Positions 17,045 to 26,301 of a stretch of 64,000 nucleotides of DNA are shown one piece after another; position 1 is the stretch's first letter; each line of letters opens with the position of its first letter. The notes beneath the pieces were generated by a model. The model did no database searches. It was not told the origin of the DNA and saw only the letters and a list, made by a program, of their open reading frames with translations. The stretch covers positions 1-64,000 of the forward strand of contig REEQ01000051.1 of assembly GCA_007695005.1 (NCBI GenBank). Reading direction: 5' to 3'. The stretch is from Wenzhouxiangellaceae bacterium. Its GTDB lineage: Bacteria > Pseudomonadota > Gammaproteobacteria > Xanthomonadales > Wenzhouxiangellaceae. Position numbers and translations under genes: made by a program.

Positions 17045-20000
17045 ATGGCAGGCAACCTCGGCACAGCAAGTACCCCTCCTTTTGTACACCTGCGCCTGCA
17101 TACCGAGTACTCCCTGGAAGACGGGATGGTGCGCATCGGCGCACTGGTGGATCGTGCCCGCGAACTGGGCATGCCGGCGGTGGCGGTGACTGACTGGCAT
17201 AACCTGTTCGGGCTGGTGAAGTTCTACCGTGCCGCCATTTCCCGCGGCATCAAGCCGATCGCCGGCGCCGATATACGCGTCTCGGATCCCGACCAGCCTG
17301 AGCAGGCTGGCGTGATTACCCTGCTGATCCAGGACCGCACTGGCTACCTCAATCTGTGCCGGATCCTGTCGCGCAGTTTTCTGGAAGGTCGCTATCGGGG
17401 CCAGCCCCGGGTTCACCCGGCCTGGCTGAAGGATCAGACCGATGGTCTGATTGCTCTCGTCGGACGCAGCTCGAACGTCGGCCAGGCCCTGCTCAATGGG
17501 CGCCGCAACCTGGCCCGCTCGCATCTCAACGAGTGGCTGAAGCTGTTTCCCGACCGCTGCTACCTGGCTCTGGAGCGGCTGGGTCGCGACGGCGAAGCTG
17601 CCCTGGAAAACGCATTTCTTGCCCTGGCGCTGGCCACGGACACCCCGGTGGTGGCCACCAACGATGTCCGCTTCATACAGCAGCAGGACTACTTTGCCCA
17701 TGAAGCCCGGGTCTGCATCCACCAGGGCCGACTGCTTGACGACAAGCGACGCAGCCGCGAATACGTCGACCAGCAATACCTGAAGTCCAGCGAGGAGATG
17801 GCAAGCGCCTTCGCCGACCTGCCGGTGGCCGTAGAAAACGCCTGGCAGCTGGCCCAGCGCTGCAACCTCGAGATGACCCTGGGCGAATACGTGCTGCCGG
17901 CCTTTCCGGTACCCGACGGCCAGACCGAAGATGACTACTTGCGGGAAAAATCCGCCGAAGGCCTGGCCCAACGCCTTGAGCGTCATGGCCTGGCTCCGGA
18001 CTGCGAGAACAAGGATTACCAGCAGCGCATGGAGCGCGAGCTGAAGGTCATTATCGAAATGGGCTTCTCCGGCTACTTCCTGATCGTTGCCGACTTCATT
18101 GCCTGGGCGCGCAACAATGGCGTTCCGGTCGGCCCCGGTCGCGGTTCTGGCGCGGGCTCATTGGTGGGCTGGACGCTGGGAATTACTGATCTGGATCCAA
18201 TACGTTACGAATTGCTCTTCGAGCGTTTTCTTAATCCGGAACGAGTCTCCATGCCCGATTTCGATATCGACTTCTGCGTCGAGGGTCGGGACCGGGTCAT
18301 CGACTATGTCGCCCAGCGCTATGGCCGCGACCAGGTCTCGCAGATCATCACCTACGGCACCATGGCAGCCAAGGCGGTGGTGCGCGACTGCGGGCGCGTG
18401 CTGGGCTACGGCTACGGCATGGTCGACTCCATCGCCAAACTCATTCCCAACAAGCTGGAAATGACCCTGGAGAAGGCGCTGGATGAGGAGCCTGAGCTGC
18501 AGGCCCGCTATGATAACGAGGAGGACACCCGCGCCATTCTCGACCTGGCCCGCTCGCTGGAAGGGCTGGCTCGCAACGCCGGCAAGCATGCCGGCGGCCT
18601 GGTCATCGCGCCCGGGCCGCTGACCGACTTCACCCCGCTCTATACCGAGCCCGATGGCCATTCGGTACTGACCCAGTACGACAAGAATGACGTCGAGTCA
18701 GTGGGCCTGGTTAAATTCGACTTCCTGGGCCTGCGCAACCTGACCATCATCGACTGGGCACTGAAGGCGATCAATGCCGCCCGCCAGTCCTCCGGCGAGG
18801 AAGTTCTGGAGCTTGACGAGCTGCCGCTGGACGACAACAAGGCATTCGAACTGCTGCAGGCGGCGCACACCACGGCCGTGTTCCAGCTTGAGTCGCCGGG
18901 CATGAAGGAGCTGTTGCGCAAGCTCAAGCCTGACAGTTTCAACGATATTGTCGCCGCGGTGGCGCTGTACCGACCCGGCCCGCTGGATGCAGGCATGGTC
19001 GATGAGTACATCAACCGCAAGCACGGCAAAGCTCCGGTCAAGTACCCGCATGCGCTGGCAGAACCCATTCTGGCCGACACCTATGGCGTGATCCTGTATC
19101 AGGAGCAGGTCATGCAGATTGCCCAGGAACTGGCTGGATACAGCCTGGGCCGCGCCGACATTCTGCGCCGCGCAATGGGCAAGAAGAACGCCGAGGAGAT
19201 GCAGAAACAGCGCAAGATCTTCGTCGAAGGAGCCGGCGCCAACCAGATCGAGCCGGCTCAGGCCGAATCGATTTTCGACCTGATGGAGACCTTCGCCCGC
19301 TACGGATTCAACAAGTCGCACTCGGTGGCTTATGCCCTGGTCGCGTATCACACCGCCTGGCTGAAGGCCCATTACCCGGCCGAGTTCATGGCCGCGGTAC
19401 TGTCGGCCGACCTGGACAAGACCGACAAGATCGCCAACCTGATCGAAGACTGCAAGGCGATGGGCCTGGCGATTCTGCCGCCTGACGTCAATCGCTCGGC
19501 CTATCGCTTCCAGGTCGAGGATGGCGCAATTCGCTACGGCCTGGGTGCGATCAAGGGCGTTGGCGCGGGCGCGGTGGACAGCCTGATCGAGGCACGCGAG
19601 CGTCTCGGCGGTTTTGCTGATCTGGGCGCAATGTGTCGCGAGGTTGACCTTGGCCGCCTCAACCGCCGTAGCCTGGAAACCCTGGTCCGCTCCGGCGCCT
19701 GCGACTCCATTGCCGACAATCGCGCCGCCCTGATGCAGGCATTGCCGGATGCCATCGCCGGAGCCGAACGTTTTCAGGCCGACCGGGCTGCCGGCCAGAC
19801 CAGCCTGTTCGGTGCCGCCATGCCGGGGCCAGGCACTGAACAGGGCCCTATCCCCCTGCCCCATGTGCGCCCCTGGACCGGCCGCCAGCGCTTGAGAGCC
19901 GAGCGCGAAACGCTGGGGCTTTATCTGTCCGGCCACCCTCTGGACGAGCTGCGCGAGGAACTGTCAGGCTTCATCACCACCACCTTGGACCAGGTCGGCA

Positions 20001-20542
20001 GCCGTCTCGGCGGCAGCAATGGCAATGGCGAGCGCCGAGGGCGCCGGCGCGGCGTCGAGATGACCCTGGCCGGGCTGGTGATGGCGGTACGCAAGCGCCC
20101 CGGCAAGGGCGCTTTCGTCGCCCTGGATGACGGCACGGCCAGGCTGGAGGTGGCCGTGTTCGACAATCTGTTCGTCCAGGTCGCCAATCGCCTGATCAGC
20201 GACGAGATCGTGGTTGTCCGCGGCAAGGTAGAAGTCGACGACTTTCGCGGCGGCTTTCGCATGGTTGCCGATGAAGTGCTTGAGGTCGACGAAGCGCGCA
20301 GCCGTTTCGCCCAGCGCCTGGAAATCGAACTGGAAGACACCAGCGCCGACTTCGACCGCGACCTGGCTGCCGCCCTGCACCCGTATCGCCCTGGCCAGAC
20401 CCCGATCATCGTGCGCTACCGCAACGCCAAGGCCCAGGCTGTTCTCAAACTCGGCGAGGAGTGGCTGGTCAGCCCCTCCACGGACCTGCTCGCCGCCATC
20501 GACGGCCTGAAGGGCATTTGCGGCGTGCGCTTGCGCTACTGA
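17045..20542 (+). CDS. dnaE: DNA polymerase III alpha subunit
   Basis: 1165 residues, the usual length for DnaE. In order: PHP domain (FVHLRLHTEYS start; the metal-binding residues are partly altered, as in other proteobacterial DnaE, e.g. TDWHNLFG), polymerase core with PDFDIDF at 404-410 carrying the catalytic aspartates, the GPGRGSGAGSLV fingers motif, helix-hairpin-helix and a C-terminal OB fold (about 1010-1090). It is the replicative polymerase subunit. The start at ATG 17045 fits family N-termini; the upstream TTG at 16994 would add 17 residues without a ribosome site. Confidence 0.97.
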   Translation: MAGNLGTASTPPFVHLRLHTEYSLEDGMVRIGALVDRARELGMPAVAVTDWHNLFGLVKFYRAAISRGIKPIAGADIRVSDPDQPEQAGVITLLIQDRTGYLNLCRILSRSFLEGRYRGQPRVHPAWLKDQTDGLIALVGRSSNVGQALLNGRRNLARSHLNEWLKLFPDRCYLALERLGRDGEAALENAFLALALATDTPVVATNDVRFIQQQDYFAHEARVCIHQGRLLDDKRRSREYVDQQYLKSSEEMASAFADLPVAVENAWQLAQRCNLEMTLGEYVLPAFPVPDGQTEDDYLREKSAEGLAQRLERHGLAPDCENKDYQQRMERELKVIIEMGFSGYFLIVADFIAWARNNGVPVGPGRGSGAGSLVGWTLGITDLDPIRYELLFERFLNPERVSMPDFDIDFCVEGRDRVIDYVAQRYGRDQVSQIITYGTMAAKAVVRDCGRVLGYGYGMVDSIAKLIPNKLEMTLEKALDEEPELQARYDNEEDTRAILDLARSLEGLARNAGKHAGGLVIAPGPLTDFTPLYTEPDGHSVLTQYDKNDVESVGLVKFDFLGLRNLTIIDWALKAINAARQSSGEEVLELDELPLDDNKAFELLQAAHTTAVFQLESPGMKELLRKLKPDSFNDIVAAVALYRPGPLDAGMVDEYINRKHGKAPVKYPHALAEPILADTYGVILYQEQVMQIAQELAGYSLGRADILRRAMGKKNAEEMQKQRKIFVEGAGANQIEPAQAESIFDLMETFARYGFNKSHSVAYALVAYHTAWLKAHYPAEFMAAVLSADLDKTDKIANLIEDCKAMGLAILPPDVNRSAYRFQVEDGAIRYGLGAIKGVGAGAVDSLIEARERLGGFADLGAMCREVDLGRLNRRSLETLVRSGACDSIADNRAALMQALPDAIAGAERFQADRAAGQTSLFGAAMPGPGTEQGPIPLPHVRPWTGRQRLRAERETLGLYLSGHPLDELREELSGFITTTLDQVGSRLGGSNGNGERRGRRRGVEMTLAGLVMAVRKRPGKGAFVALDDGTARLEVAVFDNLFVQVANRLISDEIVVVRGKVEVDDFRGGFRMVADEVLEVDEARSRFAQRLEIELEDTSADFDRDLAAALHPYRPGQTPIIVRYRNAKAQAVLKLGEEWLVSPSTDLLAAIDGLKGICGVRLRY

Positions 20543-20564
20543 CCCGACCACCGCAGCCGGGTTC

Positions 20565-20948
20565 TCACCCCTGTCGTCTGAGCTTGTGGATTTGCCGTCG
20601 CTGACGCTTGTCGGGACGACGAGCCGGGCCGCCATCCTCGCTGCGCTGATCCTTGAGCTCGGCCATGCGCGCTTCGCGAGCCCGGCGACCGGCTTCTGTT
20701 TCCTGATACTGTTCAGCGGCCAGCGGCGCCGACACCCGGCGATCGATCAGGCCGATCACATCAATCTCAAAGACCATTTCGGCGCGGGTGATCCGCAGCC
20801 GGTCGTCGACGCGCAGCAGTCGCGAGGGCTTGGCCCGCTGGCCGTTGATTTCCACATGTCCGCCCTTGATCGCCTGCTGGGCCAGGCCGCGCGTCTTGAA
20901 AAACCGCGTTGCCCACAGCCACTTGTCCAAACGGACGCTGTCGCTCAC
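20565..20948 (-). CDS. hslR: Heat shock protein 15, S4-domain RNA-binding protein
   Basis: 127 residues. The S4 fold is clear: VRLDKWLWATRFFKTRGLA, then a KGGHVEINGQ.AKPS..L..DD.L strand-turn segment. The C-terminus is basic and Arg-rich (RRPDKRQRRQIHKLRR), as in E. coli Hsp15, which binds 50S subunits that carry stalled nascent chains. Its ATG overlaps the stop of the channel gene by 4 bases (ATGA), so it is the third gene of the htpG operon and likely shares heat-shock control. Confidence 0.93.
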   Translation of the reverse strand: MSDSVRLDKWLWATRFFKTRGLAQQAIKGGHVEINGQRAKPSRLLRVDDRLRITRAEMVFEIDVIGLIDRRVSAPLAAEQYQETEAGRRAREARMAELKDQRSEDGGPARRPDKRQRRQIHKLRRQG

Positions 20949-21754
20949 TTGCTTTCGATCCGCTCGAGGCGCTCATTGATGCGGCGCAACTGATCCATCA
21001 GTTCCTGTCGCTGCTCCTCTTCTTCATCGGCATGGATCGACTGAGTCGCAGTAACGATGATGGCGATGAACAGGTTCAGGACCATGAAGCTCGACACCAG
21101 GATGAAGGGGACGAAATACAGCCAGATCAGGGGATACTGCTCCATCATTGGCCGGGCCACGCCAGTGGACCAGGACTCCAGGGTCATGATCTGGAACAAA
21201 GAGAACAGGCTCAAGCCCAGATTGCCCCAGTACTCGGGAAAATCCTCGCCGAACAGCATGGTACCCATGACGGCAAAGACATAGAACACCAGCATCAGCA
21301 GCAGCGCCGTCCAGCCCATGCCCGGCAGGGCGCGCAACAGCGACTCGATGATCACCCGCAGCTTCGGAACCTGGCTGAGCAGGCGCAACACCCGCAGGAT
21401 GCGCAATGCCCGCAGGATTTCCAGCGGACCGCTGGCCGGCACCAGCGAAATGCTGACGATCAGAAAATCAAAGATATTCCAGCCCGAGCGAAAGAACCTG
21501 GGGCCGAAGGCAATCAGCTTGAGAACAATCTCAACAACGAAAACGCCAAGGATCAACTTGTTGAGGCCAACCAGGAACAGCCCGCCCAGGGCCATCATCC
21601 GGTCCGAGGTCTCCAGGCCCAGGATGATCGCGTTGACAACGATCAGGAAGATGATGAATCGGGTGAAGGGCACGCCCTCCACCCAGTTGCCGAGACGCTG
21701 ACGCCACGCTGCAGTGGCCGGATCCCCGGCCCGGGCCTCAGGCCGAGGCGGCAT
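20945..21754 (-). CDS. Voltage-gated sodium channel of the NaChBac type
   Basis: 269 residues with six membrane helices (S1-S6). S4 carries gating arginines every third residue (R115, R118, R121, R124). The pore loop has TLESWS at 191-196, the selectivity filter of bacterial NaV channels. S6 (about 209-237) is followed by an acidic stretch and a C-terminal coiled coil (241-269) typical of the tetramer. It forms an inner-membrane tetrameric cation channel. The start overlaps the end of htpG by 17 bases and the stop overlaps hslR by 4, so it is the middle gene of a heat-shock operon, an unusual context. Confidence 0.92.
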   Translation of the reverse strand: MPPRPEARAGDPATAAWRQRLGNWVEGVPFTRFIIFLIVVNAIILGLETSDRMMALGGLFLVGLNKLILGVFVVEIVLKLIAFGPRFFRSGWNIFDFLIVSISLVPASGPLEILRALRILRVLRLLSQVPKLRVIIESLLRALPGMGWTALLLMLVFYVFAVMGTMLFGEDFPEYWGNLGLSLFSLFQIMTLESWSTGVARPMMEQYPLIWLYFVPFILVSSFMVLNLFIAIIVTATQSIHADEEEEQRQELMDQLRRINERLERIESK

Positions 21755-23666
21755 TCGAGCCTGCTCCGCTGCCCTGGCTATCAGCTCCTGATTTCAGTGC
21801 CTCGACCAGCAGCTGGTTGACCCGCCGAACGTAGCCGGCCGGATCAGCCAGCTCGCCGCCTTCGGCCAGTCGGGCCTGGTCAAAGAGCAAGCGGCTGAGC
21901 TCGGCAAAACGCGCTTCATCGTCAATTACGCTCATCGCTGCCAGCAGCGGATGATCCGGATTGATTTCAAGATCAGGCGTGGTTTCAGGAACCTCCTGAC
22001 CTGCCTGGCGCAGCAGTTTCTGCATTTGCAGGCTCATACCGCCTTCATCGCTGACGATGCAGCTGGGAGAGTCAGTCAGACGCTGACCAGGGCGCACGTT
22101 GCCGACTTCATTGCCCAGCGCCTTCTTGATCCGTCCGGCCAGCGCTTTTGCCGCCTCATTCGGCTCGGCCGCCGCATCGTCCAGCTCCAGCTTGCCGCGG
22201 GTAACCGATTTCAGCGGCTTGTCCTTGTAGCCATCCAGATGGGCGACCAGCCACTCATCGATTCTGTCGGTCAGCAGCAGCACCTCGATTCCGCGTTGGG
22301 CAAAGGCCTCCAGGTGCGGGCTGGACCGGGCGACCTTGAGACTGTCGGCGGTCAGATACCAGATTCCCTCCTGGTCGTCGCTCATCCGCCCGATATAGTC
22401 ATCCAGGCTGACGGACTCTTCGGCATCCTCATGCGTCGAGCTGAAGCGAAGGATGGACGCCAGACGCTCACGCTGTTCGAAGTCTTCGATCACGCCTTCC
22501 TTCAGGATGCTGCCGAAGGCTTTCCAGAAGCGCGTCCAGGCCTCGCCGCCGTCGCTGGCCAGTTTCTCGATCAGGTCCAGGCTGCGCTTGACCACGGTGG
22601 CTCGAATTTTCTTCAGCAGCGGCGAGTCCTGCAGCAGCTCACGGGACACATTCAGCGGCAGGTCGGCAGAATCGACGACTCCGCGCATGAAGCGCAGGTA
22701 GCGCGGCAGCAGCTGCTCGGCGGCGTCCATGATGAACACACGCTGGATATAAAGTTTCAAGCCCTCACGCTCGTCACGATTGATCAACAGATCGAAAGGC
22801 GCCTGGCCGGGCAGGTATAGCAGCAAGCTGTAGCTCTGACTGCCCTCGACATGGTGGTGCGCCCAGCTGACCGGAGCCTCCGGATCGCCGGTCAGGCCGG
22901 TGTAAAAGGCCTTGTAGTCTTCATCCTGAAGCTCATTGCGCGGTCGCGCCCACAGCGCCTGGGTGTCGTTGACGACCTGATCGGCCGACTCCGCCTGATC
23001 GTCCACCGCGTCTCCGCCCTGCTCGACCAGACGAATCGGGAAAGCAATGTGGTTCGAGTAATGGCGGATAATACGCTCGAGCTGCCAGCGATTGAGCAGA
23101 TCCCGGTGCTCCTCGCGCAGCTGCAGCGTGATGGTCGTGCCCTGGGCTTCGCGTTCGATATCCTCGATGCTGTACTCCCCCTCGCCCGTTGAACGCCAGC
23201 GCACACCGTTGGCGGCTGCGTCCCCGGCGCGGCGCGTTTCGACCTGAACCTCGGCGGCGACAATGAAAGCGGCATAAAAACCGACACCGAACTGACCGAT
23301 CAGACGGGCGTCCTTGCGCTTGTCACCGGACAGCGACTCAAGAAATCGCCGCGTTCCGGATCGGGCGATGGTGCCGAGGTTGTCGATGACCTCATCACGG
23401 TTCATGCCGATCCCGCGGTCGCTGACGCTCAGTGTTCCGGCTTCGCTGTTGAAGGCGACCTCAATTGCCAGGTCCTGATCCAGGCCCTTCAACTGCTCGC
23501 TGGTCAGGGCCTCGAAGCGCAGCTTGTCACTGGCGTCGGATGCGTTCGAGATCAGCTCACGCAGGAAGATCTCTCGGTTCGAGTAAAGCGCGTTGATCAT
23601 CAGCTTCATCAGCTGGTGGACTTCGGCATCAAAGCGGCGGGTTTGGGCAGCTGGGTATTCGCTCAT
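21738..23666 (-). CDS. htpG: Molecular chaperone HtpG (Hsp90)
   Basis: 642 residues. The N-terminal GHKL ATPase domain shows INALYSNREIFLRELISNASDA, DRGIGM and GQFGVGFYAAF. The middle domain has the ELLPRYLRFMRGVVDS.DLPLNVSRE signature. The C-terminal dimerisation domain ends at the stop. Cytosolic ATP-dependent chaperone. The start at 23666 is chosen because the longer frame to 23855 runs through the promoter and has no family match. It is the first gene of the htpG-channel-hslR operon. Confidence 0.97.
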   Translation of the reverse strand: MSEYPAAQTRRFDAEVHQLMKLMINALYSNREIFLRELISNASDASDKLRFEALTSEQLKGLDQDLAIEVAFNSEAGTLSVSDRGIGMNRDEVIDNLGTIARSGTRRFLESLSGDKRKDARLIGQFGVGFYAAFIVAAEVQVETRRAGDAAANGVRWRSTGEGEYSIEDIEREAQGTTITLQLREEHRDLLNRWQLERIIRHYSNHIAFPIRLVEQGGDAVDDQAESADQVVNDTQALWARPRNELQDEDYKAFYTGLTGDPEAPVSWAHHHVEGSQSYSLLLYLPGQAPFDLLINRDEREGLKLYIQRVFIMDAAEQLLPRYLRFMRGVVDSADLPLNVSRELLQDSPLLKKIRATVVKRSLDLIEKLASDGGEAWTRFWKAFGSILKEGVIEDFEQRERLASILRFSSTHEDAEESVSLDDYIGRMSDDQEGIWYLTADSLKVARSSPHLEAFAQRGIEVLLLTDRIDEWLVAHLDGYKDKPLKSVTRGKLELDDAAAEPNEAAKALAGRIKKALGNEVGNVRPGQRLTDSPSCIVSDEGGMSLQMQKLLRQAGQEVPETTPDLEINPDHPLLAAMSVIDDEARFAELSRLLFDQARLAEGGELADPAGYVRRVNQLLVEALKSGADSQGSGAGSNAASA

Positions 23667-23704
23667 GGTCTTGTCGTGCTTTTGGCCAGGTCGGGTTGCC
23701 CCTG

Positions 23705-23733
23705 AAGTGGGCGTTGCCGGGCAAAAATTCAAG
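23705..23733 (-). promoter_or_regulatory. Heat-shock (sigma-32 type) promoter of htpG
   Basis: Read on the minus strand, CTTGAAT (23733-23727) is followed after 14 bases by GCCCACTT (23712-23705). The known sigma-32 consensus is CTTGAAA, 13-14 bases, CCCCATNT, so six of seven and about six of eight positions agree with the correct spacing. Transcription would begin about 30 bases before the htpG ATG. Confidence 0.7.
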
Positions 23734-23957
23734 CCGAAGATCTGAGCCCGCAGCGCCGACCACTGACGCATTACTCCTGGGCAGGCCAGAATAAGTGTGA
23801 CCGCCATCACGCAAAAGTGCTTGACCGAGCCACGGATTTGCATCATTGGCTCCACACTCGCATAATGAGGCCCCCGTCACTCTGACGGAGCGGTGCCCCT
23901 GCGCCCGTTCAACCCCTGCCCGAGACGGGCGGGGAATAAGAAGAAACGCAATCAGCC

Positions 23958-24911
23958 ATGCGCCATCGATATCTGATAACGATTACGGATTACAGGGGGG
24001 CGCGACACTTCACGCTGAGCCAGCTGATGAGAAGGCTGCTGGCGGGACTTGTCTGCGTCTCGCTATTGATCGTGCTCGGCGGGTCGGTACTGATCCACGG
24101 ACTCAGCCAGCGCGTCGGCCAGCTCAATGCCGAAGTAGACCAGCTCCAGGTCCTGCACGACTCGATTCAGTCGCGCAACCAGCGCCTGATCGCCGAGCGC
24201 AGCCAGCTGCAGCTGGAGGTGGACAGCAAGACCGCCTCCCTGGAAGCCCTGGGCGACGAGCTGGAGCACATAGAAATCATGATCGGCCTGCGGGCAGAGC
24301 CGGAGCGCCCGCTGGCCCAGCGCGTCGACACCGCCAGCCAGACCGCGTTTGAAAAGCGCCTGATGCTCGACTCGATACCCAGCGGCTTCCCGGTCGAATC
24401 GGAGCGGATCACCAGCCCGTTCGGCATGCGCCGCCATCCGATCCAGGAGCGGATGGCCATGCACGGTGGCGTCGACCTCAGGGCTCCCAGGGGCACACCT
24501 ATTTTCGCAACCGCCGATGGCGTGGTTGAATGGGCCTCAAAGCACCACAACAGCGGCCTCGGCAAGATGGTCAAGCTGGTTCACAATTACGGCTTTTCGA
24601 CCGTCTACGGGCACCTGGACAGCATCGAGGTGCAGGTGGGCAACTACATCAAGCGCGGCCAGCTGCTGGGCTACTCCGGCAGCACCGGCACAGCGACCGC
24701 ACCGCACCTGCACTACGAAGTCCGCCACCTCAACCGTCGCCTGGATCCTGCGCCCTTCATGCGTTGGTCCATGGACGATTATGACCTGCTCTTTGCCAAG
24801 GAGGATCGAGTCGAATGGGAATCATTAGTCGAGGTCATTCGCCGGACCGCAAGCGTACCGGAACGACCGTCATTGCTGCAGGCACAAAGCTGGTCGGCGA
24901 CCTTGCCTTAA
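23958..24911 (+). CDS. Inner-membrane-anchored M23 (LytM) metalloendopeptidase
   Basis: 317 residues. A short cytoplasmic basic start, one membrane helix (about 26-48), a periplasmic coiled coil (50-110) and a C-terminal LytM domain. Zinc ligands are visible: H169 and D173 (HGGVD) and H252 (HLH at 250-252), with H219 (YGHLD) as the catalytic histidine, so the enzyme looks active. It cleaves peptidoglycan cross-links or stem peptides. The gene overlaps the next (bactofilin) by 97 bases; the last 50 residues extend beyond the catalytic domain. M23-bactofilin pairs are known to set cell shape. Confidence 0.92.
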   Translation: MRHRYLITITDYRGARHFTLSQLMRRLLAGLVCVSLLIVLGGSVLIHGLSQRVGQLNAEVDQLQVLHDSIQSRNQRLIAERSQLQLEVDSKTASLEALGDELEHIEIMIGLRAEPERPLAQRVDTASQTAFEKRLMLDSIPSGFPVESERITSPFGMRRHPIQERMAMHGGVDLRAPRGTPIFATADGVVEWASKHHNSGLGKMVKLVHNYGFSTVYGHLDSIEVQVGNYIKRGQLLGYSGSTGTATAPHLHYEVRHLNRRLDPAPFMRWSMDDYDLLFAKEDRVEWESLVEVIRRTASVPERPSLLQAQSWSATLP

Positions 24912-25255
24912 GCGACAACCTGCACGTAGATGGTCGTATCGAAGGCTCGATCGAATCCGAAGGCGAGGTTTCCATTGGCGAGCAAGGCCAGGTAGAAGGT
25001 GAGATCAAGGCTGCCAAGGTGCTGGTCAGCGGTCGCTTTAACGGCGATATTGATGCCGAGCGCCTGGAAATCGTCGCCAGTGGTGAAGTCAGCGGCACGG
25101 TTCTGGTCGGCCAGCTGGTAATCGAGTCCGGCGCCCGCTTCAATGGCACCAGCAAGATTCGCGGCCAGGAACCGCCGCGCCAGCTTTCGCACGACAAGGG
25201 CGGCGACAAGAACAGCGGCAAGAACGAACGGAAAACCGAAAAGGCCCAGGCCTGA
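24815..25255 (+). CDS. Bactofilin (DUF583) cytoskeletal protein
   Basis: 146 residues. The core (about 15-115) is the right-handed beta-helix of bactofilins: short repeats such as LHVDGRIEGSIESEGEVSIG and KVLVSGRFNGDIDAERLEI. The tail is polar and basic. Bactofilins polymerise without nucleotide and position cell-wall enzymes. The start is firmly supported by AAGGAGG about 9 bases upstream, even though it lies inside the M23 frame. The M23 gene before it is the probable partner. Confidence 0.93.
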   Translation: MGIISRGHSPDRKRTGTTVIAAGTKLVGDLALSDNLHVDGRIEGSIESEGEVSIGEQGQVEGEIKAAKVLVSGRFNGDIDAERLEIVASGEVSGTVLVGQLVIESGARFNGTSKIRGQEPPRQLSHDKGGDKNSGKNERKTEKAQA

Positions 25256-25266
25256 GAGGGAACTGC

Positions 25267-25710
25267 TCAGCCCTTGCGACGAACGTAGACGGTCCGCTCG
25301 ACGCGGGCCACCAGCAAGCCGCTGCGACCACGGATCTCCACATCATGATCGACCAGCCAGGGCCGGCCGTCGCGAGTCTCGATACGAGCGCGCTCAAGGT
25401 CCCTGTCGCTCAGCTGAAACTTGGCCGACACCGTTTCCCTACCCGGCTTGAGAAACTCGATCCGCCCTGCCCGATCCCAGACCACGTAATCCGAACCAAG
25501 ATTCTTCATGTACATCAACATGTAGAACGGATCGGTCATCGCAAATAGCGAACCGCCAAAATGAACGCCGACATAGTTGCGATTGAGCCAACCGCGGCGC
25601 AGATCAACCCTGGCCCGACGATAGTCATCGGACAGTTCCCGAACGCGAATTCCGGCCGCCAGATAGGGTGGCCAGATGTTCATCAGCAGGCGCAGGCGAG
25701 AGGCTTTCAT
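25267..25710 (-). CDS. DUF4442 hotdog-fold protein (possible thioesterase)
   Basis: 147 residues. NYVGVHFGGSLFAMTDPFYM at about 45-64 is the family signature, followed by the hotdog beta sheet. DUF4442 proteins are grouped with acyl-CoA thioesterases, but activity is rarely shown. Convergent with the bactofilin gene (11 bases apart). No operon partner; the rplS terminator lies between this gene and the rpsP operon on the same strand. Confidence 0.85.
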   Translation of the reverse strand: MKASRLRLLMNIWPPYLAAGIRVRELSDDYRRARVDLRRGWLNRNYVGVHFGGSLFAMTDPFYMLMYMKNLGSDYVVWDRAGRIEFLKPGRETVSAKFQLSDRDLERARIETRDGRPWLVDHDVEIRGRSGLLVARVERTVYVRRKG

Positions 25711-25776
25711 GCAGTTTTCGTTTCAGGCGCTTAACGACTGGCGCCATGATAGCGGCATGATCAAGCAGGTCGAATG

Positions 25777-25807
25777 AAAAAGGGCCTGTCGCCTTGGCGA
25801 CAGGCCC
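25777..25807 (-). terminator. Intrinsic terminator of the rpsP-rimM-trmD-rplS operon
   Basis: On the minus strand GGGCCTGTCGCC pairs perfectly with its complement (25807-25796 with 25793-25782) across a very short loop and is followed by TTTTT (25781-25777). It lies 34 bases after the rplS stop. Confidence 0.88.
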
Positions 25808-25840
25808 CAGGAACCATGTCTCGGTCAAGAAAGCGCAGGA

Positions 25841-26203
25841 TCAGGCGCTGGCGCGCCGGGTCAGCTTCTCCTTGATGCGAGCGGCCTTGCCTTCCAGGTT
25901 GCGCAGATAGAACAGCTTGGCGCGGCGGACCTTGCCACGACGCTTGATGTTGATCGATTCGATCAGGGGGCTGTAAGTCTGGAAAACACGCTCAACACCG
26001 GTGCCGTGCGAGATCTTGCGTACGGTGAAGGCCGAGTTGACGCCGCGATTCTTGCGTGCGATGACTACGCCCTCGAAAGCCTGCAAGCGCTGACGATCCC
26101 CTTCACGCACCCAGATGTTGACGACGACGGTGTCGCCGGGGGCGAAATCCGGAATCTCGCGCTGGGTCTGCTCGTTATTGATTTCTTCGATGATATTGCT
26201 CAT
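25841..26203 (-). CDS. rplS: 50S ribosomal protein L19
   Basis: 120 residues with the L19 signatures [28 protein letters not shown] and the basic C-terminus [14 protein letters not shown]. It sits at the 30S-50S interface. The start at 26203 is the only one that fits family length; the longer frame to 26428 overlaps trmD. It is the last gene of the canonical rpsP operon, 98 bases after trmD. Confidence 0.98.
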   Translation of the reverse strand: MSNIIEEINNEQTQREIPDFAPGDTVVVNIWVREGDRQRLQAFEGVVIARKNRGVNSAFTVRKISHGTGVERVFQTYSPLIESINIKRRGKVRRAKLFYLRNLEGKAARIKEKLTRRASA

Positions 26204-26301
26204 GCCTGCTGCTTCCACAATGCTCGGGTTGTTCTTCACATCCGCGCAAAACCGCGGAACACAATCCTCTAATTTTACCTTGTTTTGCTGCTGATTTACA
26301 G

